A stretch of 63,838 nucleotides of DNA from Microtetraspora niveoalba (GCF_001570405.1 NZ_BBYM01000019.1:1-63838); one strand, 5' to 3'; numbered from the stretch's first letter, positions 17,336 through 26,919 are shown. A program made the numbers and translations. The notes: a model not told the origin generated them from the sequence alone.

Positions 17336-17722
17336 ATGGAGACCTGGATGGCGCAGCCGGATCTTGACGAGATCGACGTGGCGACGGTGTTGCAGGCGCT
17401 GGCCGATCCGACACGGCTGCGGATCGTCCGGCTGCTCGACCAGGTGGAGGAGTCCACCTGCACGGCGCTCGACCTGCCGGTGAAGGTGTCGACGGTCTCA
17501 CACCATGTCAACATCCTTCGCCACAGCGGGGTGGTCTCCACCCGGATCGACGGGACGGCCCGGCCGAGCCGCCTGCGCCGGGACGACCTGGAACACCGCT
17601 TCCCGGGGCTGTTGTCGTCGATCCTCGCCGCCACCCCGCCCTGCGCGCCCGAGCCCGCCGCCCCGCCTGATCGGGATGATCGAGGGGCCGGGCCCGCGCC
17701 GTCGGCTCGGAAAGTCGTTTGA
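17336..17722 (+). CDS. ArsR-family transcriptional regulator
   Basis: The 128-residue winged-helix protein has its DNA-binding core at VLQALADPTRLRIVRLLDQVEESTCTALDLPVKVSTVSHHVNILRHSGVV, with SHHVNILR as the recognition helix. No ELCVCDL, alpha-3 or alpha-5 metal ligands are visible, so it may sense a small molecule or redox state rather than metal. The C-terminal 45 residues are Pro/Ala-rich and probably disordered. It faces an MFS pump across two identical inverted repeats, pointing to autoregulated efflux control. Both GTG 17330 and ATG 17336 are in frame; the second is better spaced from GAAGGA. Confidence 0.85.
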   Translation: METWMAQPDLDEIDVATVLQALADPTRLRIVRLLDQVEESTCTALDLPVKVSTVSHHVNILRHSGVVSTRIDGTARPSRLRRDDLEHRFPGLLSSILAATPPCAPEPAAPPDRDDRGAGPAPSARKVV

Positions 17723-17753
17723 TGTGACGGCCCCTCGCCCCGACAATCGCCCG

Positions 17754-18371
17754 GTGAACAATCACTCACGAACCGACTTCTCCGCCAAGCCCACGCTTGT
17801 CGGTGAAAAAGTGACACTGCGCCCGTTCCTCCTGGAGGAGGACGCGCCCGCCCTCCGTGCGCTGCTCCAGGACCCGGAGGTGGGCCGGTTGACCGGCAGC
17901 GTTCACGGTCCGGCCGATCCCGAGCCGTGGGACGAGGCGGCAGAGAGACGGATGCGGGAGTGGTACGGCACCCGCCATGAGCAGTCGGACCGGCTGGACC
18001 TCGCCGTCGTCGACCGGGCGAGCGGCGCCTGCGTGGGTGAGGCGGTGCTCAACGAGTGGGACGCCGGCAACCACAGTTGCAATTTCCGCATCGCCCTCAC
18101 CCCCGCCGGCCAGGACCGCGGGCTCGGCACCGAGGCGGTCAGGCTGATGGTCGGACACGGTTTCGAGCGGCTGGGCCTGCACCGGATCTCGCTGAGCGTG
18201 TTCGACTTCAATCCCCGCGCCCGCCGCGCCTACGAGAAGGTCGGCTTCGTCGCGGAGGGGGTCCACCGCGACGTCCTGTTCTATGACGGCGCCTGGGTGG
18301 ACGACGTCGTGATGTCGATCCTCGCGCCGGAGTGGGAACATCACCGCGGCCACCCCGAAACCGTCATCTGA
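17754..18371 (+). CDS. GNAT-family N-acetyltransferase (RimJ/RimL type)
   Basis: The 205-residue enzyme would transfer acetyl from acetyl-CoA to an amine, such as a protein N-terminus or small amine. Family features: GEKVTLRPFLLEEDAPALRALLQD at the N-terminus, a beta strand LDLAVVDRASGACVGEAVLNEW, the CoA-binding RGLGTEAVRLMVGHGFERLGLHRISL, and the typical VFDFNPRARRAYEKVGFVAEG. The GTG at 17754 has no clear ribosome binding site; it follows the ArsR gene by 31 bp and may be co-transcribed with it. It converges on the MFS gene downstream. Confidence 0.88.
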   Translation: MNNHSRTDFSAKPTLVGEKVTLRPFLLEEDAPALRALLQDPEVGRLTGSVHGPADPEPWDEAAERRMREWYGTRHEQSDRLDLAVVDRASGACVGEAVLNEWDAGNHSCNFRIALTPAGQDRGLGTEAVRLMVGHGFERLGLHRISLSVFDFNPRARRAYEKVGFVAEGVHRDVLFYDGAWVDDVVMSILAPEWEHHRGHPETVI

Positions 18372-18420
18372 TCGTGTGGTGATCCGCCGCCCGGCCACGG
18401 CGGCTCCCGGCCGACGGCTG

Positions 18421-18444
18421 CGGGGCCGCCCGTGGACGGCCCCG
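18421..18444. terminator. Hairpin between convergent genes
   Basis: An 8-bp inverted repeat, cggggccg (18421-18428) and cggccccg (18437-18444), with an 8-nt loop lies between the GNAT stop and the stop of the convergent MFS gene. Confidence 0.5.
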
Positions 18445-18459
18445 CGCCGACACCGTCCG

Positions 18460-19728
18460 CTACCCCACCGGTTCCTGGCTCAGGCGGTCGGGAGGCACCG
18501 CGGGCCGCAGCCGCCCGGCCCGGTCGAGCCCCCGTACGGCGAACGCCGAGGCGAGCCCCGCGGCAAGCAGGAGCAGCCACGGCAGGGCGGGGGCGCCGTG
18601 GGCGGCCCCCACGTCCATCGCCCACCCGCTGGCCAGGTTGCCGAGCAGGATGCCGACCCCGGAGAAGGCGTTGTAGAGCCCGTAGTAGGTGCCGGTCAGC
18701 TCCGCCCTCCCCAACGACGAGATCATCGCCATCTCGAACGGGAAGATCAGCATCCCGGCGGCGGTGAGCAGGATCGCGGTCGCGATCGCCGGCGCCGCCC
18801 CCAGCCCGTACGGCAGGCGTTCGGGCTGGGCGGCGAACTGGCTCGCGAGCAGCACGGGCACGAAGGCGGCGCCCATAACGGCGAGGCCGCGCGCGATGGC
18901 CTGCTCCGGCCGCCACCTGCGCGAGGCGAAGGCGGTCAGGCGGACCTGCCCGGCCACCGCGAGCAGCGCGGTGAACGTGTACATCACGGCGATCGCGGCC
19001 TGGCCCCCGCCCGCGCGCCCCAGCTCCAGCGGGAGCCCCAGATAGACCTGGTAGGAGAGCGCGTACGACACGAACATCGCGGCCGAGAAGGCCACGAACG
19101 GCCGGTTCGCGAGCACTTCCTTCCAGTCCGCCGGCACCGGGCGGCCCGTCCCCTGCGCCGTCCCCCGGCGTGCGGGGAGCCGGCGAGCCTGCAGCAGCGT
19201 CAGCACCGCGAAGACGACCGACGCCGCCAGGCAGGCGAGCCGGAAGTCGACCGCGACGAGCAGCACGCCGACCAGCGGCCCGGCCAGGATCCCCGCCTGG
19301 TAGAAGACGTTGAACAGGGCGAACGCCTCGACTTTCCGCTCCCCCGCCTCGACCGCGATGTACGCGCGGACCGCCGGGTTGAAGAGCGCCCCGGCGAGGC
19401 CGGTCAGCACCGAGGCCGCCACGAGCGCGGGCACGGACGTCGAGACCCCGAACAGCGCGAACCCCACGGTGCGCAGCCCGCACCCCGCCATGATCAGCGG
19501 CTTGTAGCCGTACCGGTCGCACAGGGTGCCGCCGATCGGGAACATGCCCTGCTGGCTCAGGTTGCGCAGGCCGAGCAGCAGCCCGGTCAGCCAGACGGCC
19601 AGCCCGAGCCGCCCCGACAGATGGTCGGCGAGGTACGGCACGAGCATGTAGAAGCCGAGGTTGATGCCGAACTGGTTCACCATGAGGAGCCGCACGGCGG
19701 GGCCGAACGACGTGAACCGCGCTCTCAT
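18460..19728 (-). CDS. MFS transporter paired with a cysteine-synthase-like enzyme
   Basis: The 422-residue, 12-helix protein starts [39 protein letters not shown] and carries [16 protein letters not shown], the motif A loop of MFS drug/metabolite exporters. The reading frame continues open far upstream, but the ATG at 19728 overlaps the stop of the preceding enzyme gene (ATGA), marking the true start and translational coupling. The tight pairing suggests that it exports, or takes up, the substrate or product of the PLP enzyme. Substrate unknown. Confidence 0.87.
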   Translation of the reverse strand: MRARFTSFGPAVRLLMVNQFGINLGFYMLVPYLADHLSGRLGLAVWLTGLLLGLRNLSQQGMFPIGGTLCDRYGYKPLIMAGCGLRTVGFALFGVSTSVPALVAASVLTGLAGALFNPAVRAYIAVEAGERKVEAFALFNVFYQAGILAGPLVGVLLVAVDFRLACLAASVVFAVLTLLQARRLPARRGTAQGTGRPVPADWKEVLANRPFVAFSAAMFVSYALSYQVYLGLPLELGRAGGGQAAIAVMYTFTALLAVAGQVRLTAFASRRWRPEQAIARGLAVMGAAFVPVLLASQFAAQPERLPYGLGAAPAIATAILLTAAGMLIFPFEMAMISSLGRAELTGTYYGLYNAFSGVGILLGNLASGWAMDVGAAHGAPALPWLLLLAAGLASAFAVRGLDRAGRLRPAVPPDRLSQEPVG

Positions 19729-20849
19729 ACGGCGGCCCCGAGCGGGTCCACGACGGTCGCGCACCGCGTCCAGCGGGTGACCTCCCGCTCGGCCGGGTGG
19801 GAGATCTCGTCCGGGTGGTCGGCCGGGACGACGCCGAGCAGGCCGTTGGCGGCGCAGTACTCGTCGTCGAACACGGTGTTCCAGTACCGCCACGGCCCGT
19901 CGGGGAAGACCGCCACGATGGCGGTGCCCTTCGGGGAGGTCCTGGCCACCCAGTCGGCGACCAGGGCGACCGCGCCCGCGCTCCACCCTCCGGTCGCGTA
20001 GTGCCCGGCGGCGAGCGCGCGGCAGGTGTGCACCGCCTCCGCCGGGTTGACCCAGTGGACCTCCGAGAACGCCGCGTAGTCGACGTTCCGCGGATGGATG
20101 CTGCTGCCGAGCCCGCGCATCAGGCGCGACCGCGCCGGCTGCCCGAAGATCGTCGAGCCGACCGTGTCCACCCCGACCAGCGAGACGTCGGGGAAGGTAC
20201 GGCGCAGCGCCCGGAGGATGCCCGCGCTGTGCCCTCCGGTGCCCACCGAGCAGACGAGGACGTCGATCAGCGGCAGCCGCTCCACCAGCTCGGCGGCCAG
20301 CGCGCTGTAAGCCCCCACGTTGTCGGGGTTGTCGTACTGGTTCGGGCAGTAGGCGTCGGGCAGCTCGTCCAGCAGCCGCCGTACCCGCTCCTTGCGCGCC
20401 TCCTGCCATCCGCCGGTCGGGTGCGGCTCGGTCACGATCTCCAGGCGGGCGCCGTACGCCCGGAGCAGCCGCGCCATGAGCGGCTCCAGGCCGGGGTCGG
20501 CGACGAGCGTGACCGGATGCCCGTGGACGATGCCGGCCAGCGCCAGACCGAGCCCGAGCGTGCCGCTGGTCGACTCGACGATCGTGCCGCCCGGGACCAG
20601 CTCGCCGCGCCGCCGGGCGCAGCGCACCATGTTGAGCGCCGGGCGGTCCTTGATGCCACCCGGATTGAAGCCTTCCAGCTTCGCCCAGAAGCCCCGTCCC
20701 GGAGCCCGCGCGGGGATCCAGACGACCGGGGTGTCGCCGACCCGGACGTGCGACTGCGCATACGGCTGCGCGTACGACTGCGTGTACGGATGCCGCGTCG
20801 GCACGCCGCCGTCGAACGCGGGCAGCGTGGAACTGACGAGAGATTTCAC
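19725..20849 (-). CDS. PLP-dependent cysteine-synthase-family enzyme
   Basis: The product is about 374 residues of fold-type II. The Schiff-base Lys lies in [18 protein letters not shown], and the phosphate loop is [10 protein letters not shown]. The usual ESTSGNTG substrate loop reads ESTSGTLG, so the Asn that contacts the amino-acid carboxylate is replaced. The family makes or breaks Cys-type beta-substituted amino acids; the exact reaction here is unclear. GTG at 20849 is the most likely start, since upstream codons are Arg/Gly filler. The N-terminal segment has Tyr/Gln repeats. It overlaps the MFS gene and probably forms one operon with it. Confidence 0.8.
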   Translation of the reverse strand: MKSLVSSTLPAFDGGVPTRHPYTQSYAQPYAQSHVRVGDTPVVWIPARAPGRGFWAKLEGFNPGGIKDRPALNMVRCARRRGELVPGGTIVESTSGTLGLGLALAGIVHGHPVTLVADPGLEPLMARLLRAYGARLEIVTEPHPTGGWQEARKERVRRLLDELPDAYCPNQYDNPDNVGAYSALAAELVERLPLIDVLVCSVGTGGHSAGILRALRRTFPDVSLVGVDTVGSTIFGQPARSRLMRGLGSSIHPRNVDYAAFSEVHWVNPAEAVHTCRALAAGHYATGGWSAGAVALVADWVARTSPKGTAIVAVFPDGPWRYWNTVFDDEYCAANGLLGVVPADHPDEISHPAEREVTRWTRCATVVDPLGAAV

Positions 20850-20951
20850 TGCTGACCAACCCACCAGAGGTCCGCGGCGCCCCCTCCCGGGGCGCCGGAT
20901 GATTTCCGCCTGCGCTTCCCCGCGCGACACTCCTCGCGCGGAACGGTGGGC

Positions 20952-21335
20952 CTATATGCGCAGCACGCAGAGAGCGACCCGGTCGCCCCGGCACGGTACG
21001 CGGGGCGACGGCGGAGGCGCGGAGCGGGCCGTGGGGCGCGGGGCGTCCGGCATGACCGCCACCACGGGGGCCGTGGCCAGGAGCGGGTCGTGGCCGTCCG
21101 CGGCCCGGGTCCACAGCCCCGCCGTCTCGTCGCAGCACTCCGAGTGGTGCGACGTGTCACCGCACGTGCCGCCGTCCGGGCAGGCCGTACCGGCGGCGAC
21201 GTGGTGGTGGTGAGTGTGATGCGCCTGGTCGAGGGTGCAGCAGGAGGCGGCGTACACCGAGAAGAGCCCGATCGCCGCCGCGACGACGACGAGCATCCGG
21301 CTCAGCCGCGCCCAGACGGGGTCGCGAGACGGCAT
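20952..21335 (-). CDS. Small His/Cys-rich membrane protein (DUF6153-like)
   Basis: The 127-residue protein has one N-terminal membrane helix (LSRMLVVVAAAIGLFSVYA). A cluster of potential metal ligands follows: ASCCTLDQAHHTHHHHVAAG, then CPDGGTCGDTSHHSECCDE. A Pro/Arg-rich tail ends in VALCVLRI. The layout matches actinobacterial DUF6153 proteins; their function is not established. The ligand-rich loop could bind copper or zinc outside the membrane. The start MPSRDP at 21335 gives a standard signal-anchor. It sits between an exported aminotransferase and a cysteine-synthase-like gene, all on the minus strand. Confidence 0.6.
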   Translation of the reverse strand: MPSRDPVWARLSRMLVVVAAAIGLFSVYAASCCTLDQAHHTHHHHVAAGTACPDGGTCGDTSHHSECCDETAGLWTRAADGHDPLLATAPVVAVMPDAPRPTARSAPPPSPRVPCRGDRVALCVLRI

Positions 21336-21465
21336 GGCCGTGGCACCCCGGGAAGTCCTGTCACACATCGCGGGGAGATGTGCCCGGGCCTCTCGGCGCG
21401 CCACGCGGGCCGGAAACGGCGCAGCCCGAGAATTTACCCGCCCATCGCCGTCGCGACCGGGCCGC

Positions 21466-22869
21466 TCAGACAGAGAATCGCCGAGCCACGTCGCGTACGG
21501 CGCGGGCGAGGAGATCGACGTCGTCGCCCGAGGTGAACAGCGCCGGGGTGACCCGGACGCAGTCGCCCCTGGCGGGCCCGCCGCGCCGGACGGTGAAGAC
21601 GCGGTACCGCTCGAACAGATAGTCCGTGATCGCCACGTTGTCGGCCTCCGAGAGCCGCCCGGTGATCCGGAACGCGGTGATCGTGCCGTACATGGGCGGC
21701 TCCTCCGGCGTGAGGATCTCCACGTTCGGGATGTCCCGCACCTGGTGGACCCAGCGGTCGCGCAGGTAGCGCAGCCGCGCCTGCTTGACCGGCGCGCCCA
21801 GCGCATGGTGGAAGTCCAGCGCGACGGGGATCGACAACACCGGGGCGACGTCCAGGGTGCCGGAGTGGACGCGGGAGCGGATGTCGTCGGCCGGATACGT
21901 CTCGTCGTGGAAGGCGAGGTCGACGTCGTCGAGGCGGCCCCGGCGGATGTAGAGGAACCCCGAACCCAGCGGCACGCCCATCCACTTGTGCAGCGAGAAC
22001 GCGGCGAAGTCGGCTCCGAGGTCGTCGATGGTGAAGTCGAGGTGCCCCCACGAGTGGGCCGCGTCCACGATCACGTCCACACCCCTGTCCCGGGCCATCG
22101 CGACGATCTCGCGTACCGGCAGGACGAGGCCGGTCCGGTTGTTCATGTGGCTGAGCAGCAGCAGCCTGACATCCGGGTGGTCCCGCAGGGCCCGCTCGTA
22201 GGCGTCCAGCGTCGCCTGGCGGGTCGCCGGCTCCGGCACGATCATGCGCTCCACCTGTACGCCCCGCCGGTCCGGGAGCCAGTTCATCGCGTACTGGGCA
22301 CTGTGGTAGTCGAGGTCGGCGTACATGACCGAGTCGCCGGGCCGGAGCCGCCGGTAGCCCGCGATCAGGTTCTGCAGCGCCTCGGTGCCGCCCCTCGTGA
22401 AGGCGATCTCGTCCCTGGCCGCGCCGAGCACGGCGGCCACGCGTCCCCTGATCTCGTCCGCCCGGGGTTTGTACTCGGTGCGGAGCAGGTGGGAGTTGCG
22501 TTCGTTCAGATAGTCCACGTTGCGGTGGTAGTCCCGGCGGACCGGGTCCGGCATGATCCCGTAGTAGCCGTTCTCCAGGTTGACGAAGTCCGTGCTGACG
22601 CGGAACTGGCGCGCGACGGTTCGCCAGAAGTCCTCGTCCTGCGCCAGGCGCTCGGGTGTGACGCCGGCCGGCGCCACCGGCCCGCCGGACGGCGGCGGCT
22701 CCGCCACCGGCGGCGCGGAGGACCACGCGAAAGGTGGCGTGACGGATCTCGGGTGGGATCGCGCGAGGGGTTGTGCGAGGGGTTGTGCGGAGGCTTCGGT
22801 GAGGGGCTGTGTGAGAGGCACGGCCAGCGCGCCGAGCCCGGCCATCATCTGGCGCCTGGACATGACCAT
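21466..22869 (-). CDS. Tat-exported class V aminotransferase-fold protein (isopenicillin N epimerase-like)
   Basis: The 467-residue protein begins MVMSRRQMMAGLGALAVPL, a twin-arginine signal (Arg5-Arg6), and then has a low-complexity QPLAQPLA stretch. The fold-type I PLP domain follows, with FTRGGTEALQNLIAGYR, VIVDAAHSWGHLDF (Asp stacking on the cofactor) and the Schiff-base Lys in AAFSLHKWMGVPLGSGF. Related proteins include CefD-like epimerases and cysteine desulfurases. Export through Tat implies that it folds with PLP in the cytosol. The reaction is unknown. GGAGGA 6 bp before the ATG supports the start. Confidence 0.85.
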   Translation of the reverse strand: MVMSRRQMMAGLGALAVPLTQPLTEASAQPLAQPLARSHPRSVTPPFAWSSAPPVAEPPPSGGPVAPAGVTPERLAQDEDFWRTVARQFRVSTDFVNLENGYYGIMPDPVRRDYHRNVDYLNERNSHLLRTEYKPRADEIRGRVAAVLGAARDEIAFTRGGTEALQNLIAGYRRLRPGDSVMYADLDYHSAQYAMNWLPDRRGVQVERMIVPEPATRQATLDAYERALRDHPDVRLLLLSHMNNRTGLVLPVREIVAMARDRGVDVIVDAAHSWGHLDFTIDDLGADFAAFSLHKWMGVPLGSGFLYIRRGRLDDVDLAFHDETYPADDIRSRVHSGTLDVAPVLSIPVALDFHHALGAPVKQARLRYLRDRWVHQVRDIPNVEILTPEEPPMYGTITAFRITGRLSEADNVAITDYLFERYRVFTVRRGGPARGDCVRVTPALFTSGDDVDLLARAVRDVARRFSV

Positions 22870-22982
22870 CGGATTCCTCCCCCGCGCGGCGGCTGCGACG
22901 GAACGCAGAGATCGCGTCCCAGTCTGCGGCGGCCGCGGGCGGGAGCCCGGCATCCCCTTCGGACGAGGCGTGGCGCGCCCCT

Positions 22983-23062
22983 CACAGGGGTCCGGTCACA
23001 GGGATCCGGTCACAGGGATCCGGTCGCAGAGGTCCGGTCACGGGGATCCGGTCACAGGGGGC
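22983..23062. repeat. 14-bp tandem repeats (ggtcacagggatcc-like)
   Basis: About five imperfect copies of ggtcacagggatcc lie just upstream of the aminotransferase gene and run into the end of the SnoaL-like gene, so the last copy encodes part of its C-terminus. No spacer structure is present. Confidence 0.7.
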
Positions 23063-23423
23063 CGGCGAAGACCACGATCTCGTCGATGTCCCCGGCGGGG
23101 GTGACGTGGACGACGTCCGTGCCGGACAGGAGGACACGACCGTCCGCGTCCTCGTAGCACCAGCCGAACCGGGCCCACTCGCCCGGCGCGTCCACGCGCG
23201 TGGTCCGCACCATGCGGCAGGGCCCCGACGGGTGGCCCTGCACCACCTCGGTGATGAAGTCCGCCACGGCCTGGCGGCCGACCGCGCGACCCAGCGGCCC
23301 CCAGAAGACGACGTCGGCGGCGAGCGCACGGCTCAGCAGCGTGGTCCGCTGGTCGGGGTCGGGGGTCTCGGTCGCGGCGATGAACGCGTCGACGGCCCGG
23401 GTGTGAAGAGTGTCTTCCGTCAC
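23052..23423 (-). CDS. SnoaL-like (NTF2-fold) protein
   Basis: The 123-residue protein has the cone-shaped NTF2/SnoaL fold pattern: a helical start (TRAVDAFIAATETPDPDQRTTLLSRALAADVVFWGPLG), then strands ending DVVHVTPAGDIDEIVVFAGPL. Members bind small hydrophobic ligands or act as isomerases, cyclases or polyketide-tailoring factors. No catalytic Asp/His pair can be assigned with confidence. The GTG at 23423 is the first start giving the canonical length. It stands alone between repeat tracts. Confidence 0.75.
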   Translation of the reverse strand: MTEDTLHTRAVDAFIAATETPDPDQRTTLLSRALAADVVFWGPLGRAVGRQAVADFITEVVQGHPSGPCRMVRTTRVDAPGEWARFGWCYEDADGRVLLSGTDVVHVTPAGDIDEIVVFAGPL

Positions 23424-23469
23424 GCCGCGAGCATAGTTCGGCCCCGCGCCGCCCGGCCGGGAAGCCCCG

Positions 23470-23575
23470 GGGGTCACGCGCCGGGGGTCACCCGTCGGGG
23501 GTCACGCGTCGGGGGTCACGCGAAGGAGAGTCACGCGCCGGGGGTCATGCGCCGGAGAGTCACGCGCCGGGAGGC
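23470..23575. repeat. 14-15-bp tandem repeats (gtcacgcgccgggg-like)
   Basis: Seven or so imperfect copies of gtcacgcgccgggg and gagagtcacgcgccgg fill the gap between the SnoaL-like gene and cobQ and overlap the last codons of cobQ. It is the same kind of short GC-rich tract seen elsewhere in the window. Confidence 0.75.
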
Positions 23576-25086
23576 AGCGTCCGGAGGCCCTCGGGGGCGC
23601 CGTCCTCGATCAGCCGGGCCAGCGCCCCGGTGTCCATGTGCCGCTCGACCAGATCGCCGAGGGCGTCCAGCCGGGCCTCACGCAGTGCGGCGAACGACGT
23701 GTCCGGCGCGGGGATGAAATCGCGCCCCGCGACCGCCGCCACATCGGCCAGGAAGGCCCGCCGGAACCCGTCGTTCTCCAGCGCGCCGTGCCAGGTCGTC
23801 CCCCACACCGCGCCCACGCGGCAACCGTCGAGGAACGGCTCGGCCCGTCCCCCGTTCCCGGCGGACGCCGCCGAGGGCGGGTCCACGGTGACCCTGCCGT
23901 GGTGGATCTCGTACGCGGAGACGCGGCAGCCGTACGCCTCTCCCACCGGGCGCGCGAGGGTCTTGTCCGCCGCGAACTCGACGGCCGCGGGCAGCAGGCC
24001 GAGGCCCTCCACCAGTCCGGCGCCCGACTCGACGTCGTCACTGATCGTCCGGGCCAGCATCTGGTAGCCGCCGCAGACTCCGAGCACCGGCTTCCCCCTG
24101 GCCGCCCGTTCCCGTACGGCCTGCGCCAGCCCGGCGGAGCGCAGCCAGGCGAGGTCGGAGACCGTGGCGCGGGAGCCGGGCAGCACCACGAGGTCCGCGT
24201 CCTCCAGCTCGGCGGCCGAGGTCACGAAGCGGACGACCACCCCCGGCTCGCTCGCCAGCGCGTCCACGTCCGTGAAGTTGGAGATCCTGGGCAGCCTGAC
24301 GACGGCCACGCGGAGGATGCCGCCGGACGTCCCGGAGACAGGCGCCACCGGCGACGGCCGGTTGTCCAGGGCGAGGGAGTCCTCGACGTCCATCCACAGA
24401 CCGTTCAACCACGGGAGCACGCCGTAGACCTCGCGGCCGGTCAGGTCGCGCAGCGTGTCGAGACCGGGCTGGAGCAGCTCACGGGCTCCCCGGAACTTGT
24501 TGACGACGAACCCCGCGACGAGCGCCTGGTCGGCGGCGTCGAGCAGGGCGAGCGTGCCGTACATGGACGCGAAGACGCCGCCCCTGTCGATGTCCCCGAC
24601 GACGATGACGGGCAGCCGGGCCGCCTGGGCCAGGCCCATGTTGGCGATGTCGCCCCGGCGCAGGTTGATCTCGGCCGGACTGCCCGCCCCCTCGCAGACC
24701 ACCACGTCGTAGCGGGCGCGCAGCCGGTCGAGCGACTCGACCGCGACCGCGCGCAGCCGGTCCTTGAGCGCGCCGTACTCCATCGCGTCCACGTCGGCCA
24801 TCGGGCGGCCGAGCACGACGACCTGGCTGCGCCGGTCGCTGCCCGGTTTGAGGAGGATCGGGTTCATGTCGGCGGTCGGCTCCAGGCCGCACGCCGCCGC
24901 CTGGACCGCCTGCGCCCGGCCGATCTCGGCGCCGTCCGCGGTGACGAACGAGTTGAGGGACATGTTCTGCGCCTTGAAGGGCGCCACCCGGACGCCCCGC
25001 CTGGCCAGCCACCGGCAGATCCCCGCGGTGACGACGCTCTTACCGGCGTCCGAGGTGGTGCCCGCGACCAGCAGAGCGCCCTTCAA
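23560..25086 (-). CDS. cobQ: Cobyric acid synthase
   Basis: The 508-residue glutamine-dependent amidotransferase amidates the peripheral carboxylates of adenosylcobyrinic a,c-diamide in cobalamin synthesis. The N-terminal dethiobiotin-synthetase-like ATPase has the P-loop GTTSDAGKS (residues 9-17), [27 protein letters not shown] and [16 protein letters not shown]. The C-terminal triad-type glutaminase has the nucleophile in [11 protein letters not shown] and the late His in EIHHGRV. The start is TTG, with GGAGGA at proper spacing. No other cobalamin genes lie in the window, and I see no cobalamin riboswitch upstream. Confidence 0.95.
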   Translation of the reverse strand: MKGALLVAGTTSDAGKSVVTAGICRWLARRGVRVAPFKAQNMSLNSFVTADGAEIGRAQAVQAAACGLEPTADMNPILLKPGSDRRSQVVVLGRPMADVDAMEYGALKDRLRAVAVESLDRLRARYDVVVCEGAGSPAEINLRRGDIANMGLAQAARLPVIVVGDIDRGGVFASMYGTLALLDAADQALVAGFVVNKFRGARELLQPGLDTLRDLTGREVYGVLPWLNGLWMDVEDSLALDNRPSPVAPVSGTSGGILRVAVVRLPRISNFTDVDALASEPGVVVRFVTSAAELEDADLVVLPGSRATVSDLAWLRSAGLAQAVRERAARGKPVLGVCGGYQMLARTISDDVESGAGLVEGLGLLPAAVEFAADKTLARPVGEAYGCRVSAYEIHHGRVTVDPPSAASAGNGGRAEPFLDGCRVGAVWGTTWHGALENDGFRRAFLADVAAVAGRDFIPAPDTSFAALREARLDALGDLVERHMDTGALARLIEDGAPEGLRTLPPGA

Positions 25087-25470
25087 CCCGTCCTCCTCGT
25101 GATCGGAAGGTGCTCACGCTATCGCCCGGCGCGGCGAGCCCGGCGGCCACGGTGGCCGCTGCCGGCCGTCCGGGCGCCGGATGTCCGATGGTCGGCCCTG
25201 GCCGCGTGCCTCGCTGGGCGAACGCGCGCGCTGCTGCGATGCTGGTCCCCGGCATCGGCCGCGTCTTCCGGACGCACGCGGCCGTACGACAGGAAACGGG
25301 GGACACGATGAGGCGGGGCATTGGAATGGCCGTGGGGAACGTGGCCGGAGTCCAGTGGACCCGCGGCGCCCCTCGCCCCCGGTGAGCCGCCCGGCGGTGG
25401 GCGTTCGGGTGCGGGATGTGCGGTCGGGTGCGGGTCGGGAGTGCGGCCGGCACGCGCCGGGCGAGCGGTC
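25087..25470. other. Intergenic stretch without a clear gene
   Basis: This 384-bp gap lies between cobQ and a secreted-protein gene, both on the minus strand. It holds the cobQ ribosome binding site and GC-rich ggtgcggg-type repeats near 25400-25440. A 25-codon frame at 25308-25385 has a possible ribosome binding site but nothing else to support it. No cobalamin riboswitch core was found. Confidence 0.4.
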
Positions 25471-26079
25471 TCAGCGCGACGGTGAGCTCCAGGTGGCGTT
25501 CTTCAGGACGGTGGACAGGCCCGGCGTGTTCCACTGGTCGACCACCAGGATCCGCTCCTTGGGCAGGTACCACTCACGCTGGCTGAACGTGGACTTCTGC
25601 TCCCCGTTGTCGTTACGGACGCAGCGGCCGGTCCAGACGCGGTAGTGGGCCCTGTGCCCCGCCCCGACGGCGCGGTGGCCGACCGCGGCCGCCTTGCCGA
25701 GGACCTGGCCGAGCGAGGGGTTGGTCGCGCACGGCGCGACGTCCACCGCCGGATAGAACGGCCCCTGGTTCGGGTTGTACGGCTGGAAGCCCTCGCCGCC
25801 GGTCTTGAGGGCCTGCGCCCCCATCACCCAGAAGCTGCGGCACCTGGGTTCGAAGTAGTGGCTCTTCGGCTTGGCGCAGGCGCCGGTCACCACGCGGATC
25901 TGGTCGCCGCCGCCGTAAACCCGCCAGGTGCCCGGCAGGGCCAGGGTGAGCCCGGCCCGCAGGCTCAACGTGTTGGCGGCGGTCGAGGAGGAAGGAGGAA
26001 CGGCAGCGGACGCGGGTGCCTGGAACGCCAGCACGGCGACCCCGGCCACCGCGGCCGAAATGATCATTTTGCGCATCAT
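25471..26079 (-). CDS. Secreted protein of unknown function
   Basis: The 202-residue product has a Sec signal peptide (MMRKMIISAAVAGVAVLAFQAPASAA). The mature part is beta-rich and aromatic: LSLRAGLTLALPGTWRVYGGGDQIRVVTG, four to six Cys that could pair outside the cell, and REWYLPKERILVVDQWNTPGLSTVLKN near the end. I do not recognise the family. It stands alone, with no obvious operon partner; two adjacent ATGs make the start ambiguous by one codon. Confidence 0.7.
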   Translation of the reverse strand: MMRKMIISAAVAGVAVLAFQAPASAAVPPSSSTAANTLSLRAGLTLALPGTWRVYGGGDQIRVVTGACAKPKSHYFEPRCRSFWVMGAQALKTGGEGFQPYNPNQGPFYPAVDVAPCATNPSLGQVLGKAAAVGHRAVGAGHRAHYRVWTGRCVRNDNGEQKSTFSQREWYLPKERILVVDQWNTPGLSTVLKNATWSSPSR

Positions 26080-26255
26080 GGCGGTGATCGTATCGATCCC
26101 GGCGAACCACAATGCACCACCGAATCCCGCCTCGGGGCCTCGGCCCTCGCCGGGCCATGAGGGGAATGAGGGGAGCCGTGCCGTTCTCACAGGCCACCGC
26201 CCCGCCGCGGTCGCGCCCATGGCGTGCCGGGCGGGGCGTGGCCCCCTCGGTCCGA

Positions 26256-26843
26256 TCAGCCGGAGACAGGCGCCTCCGGGCCGGTGCCCCCGCCCGCGCT
26301 CGCCGGCCGGTAGGTGAGGACGGCGACGCCGGAGTCGAACGTCCTGGAGTCCACGAGTTCCAGGGTCGCCTCGGTGCCCTCGCGGAACAGGCGCTCCCCC
26401 GAGCCGCGGATGACGGGGTAGACCCAGATCCGGTACTCGTCCAGGAGGCCGTGCTCCATCAGCGCGTCCGTGAGCCGGCCGCACCCCCAGATCAGGATGT
26501 CCTTTCCGTCCTGCTCCTTGATTTTGGCGACCTGCGCGGCCAGGTCGTCTCCGGGGATGACGACGGTGGGGTCCCAGGCGCCGGTGTCGACCGGCTGGGA
26601 AGCCACCACGTACTTGGTCATGGCGTTGACGTGGTCGGCGTAGGGGTTGCCGCCCATGTTCGGCCAGGCCTGAGCCATGCCCTCGTAGGTGACGCGGCCC
26701 AGCATCAGCGCGTCGCACCCGGTGGCCAGGGCGAACGAATAGGCCATGACGTCTTCGTTGTTGTTGTACTGCAGGGCCCACAGGTGGGGGTTGTCGATGA
26801 AACCGTCGAGCGTGCTGTAGGTCGAGGCGATGATCTTCCTCAT
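26256..26843 (-). CDS. RibD C-terminal/dihydrofolate-reductase-family protein
   Basis: The 195-residue reductase-like protein has the fold of the RibD C-terminal domain: MRKIIASTYSTLDGFIDNP, CDALMLGRVTYEGMAQAWP, KYVVASQPVDTGAW, ILIWGCGRLTDALMEHGLLDEYRIWVYPVIRGSGERLF. These enzymes bind NADPH; the substrate of stand-alone actinobacterial copies is generally unknown. The ATG has GGAG upstream. It follows the FMN-reductase gene on the same strand, after a hairpin and repeats, and both face a SARP-type regulator, so they may share its control. Confidence 0.87.
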   Translation of the reverse strand: MRKIIASTYSTLDGFIDNPHLWALQYNNNEDVMAYSFALATGCDALMLGRVTYEGMAQAWPNMGGNPYADHVNAMTKYVVASQPVDTGAWDPTVVIPGDDLAAQVAKIKEQDGKDILIWGCGRLTDALMEHGLLDEYRIWVYPVIRGSGERLFREGTEATLELVDSRTFDSGVAVLTYRPASAGGGTGPEAPVSG

Positions 26844-26848
26844 GGTGC

Positions 26849-26905
26849 TCTCCGTATCGTGGAATCGGGTCGTGAAATCGGGTCGTGGATCGGGTCGTGG
26901 ATTTG
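26849..26905. repeat. Short tandem repeat (atcgggtcgtgg)
   Basis: Three imperfect copies of aatcgggtcgtg lie between the DHFR-like and FMN-reductase genes, close to the ribosome binding site of the former. Confidence 0.6.
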
Positions 26906-26919
26906 GCTGTGCCCGAGGC

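Noticed and set aside
19725-20849. Siderophore-type SbnA function for the cysteine-synthase-like enzyme
   Set aside because: No SbnB-like dehydrogenase or siderophore synthetase nearby.
23470-23575. CRISPR-like array
   Set aside because: Units follow each other directly with no unique spacers and no cas genes nearby.
25308-25385. 25-codon ORF with a possible ribosome binding site
   Set aside because: Too short, no promoter and no similarity to any family I know.
25087-25400. Cobalamin riboswitch upstream of cobQ
   Set aside because: No recognisable B12-box or matching leader structure on the minus strand.
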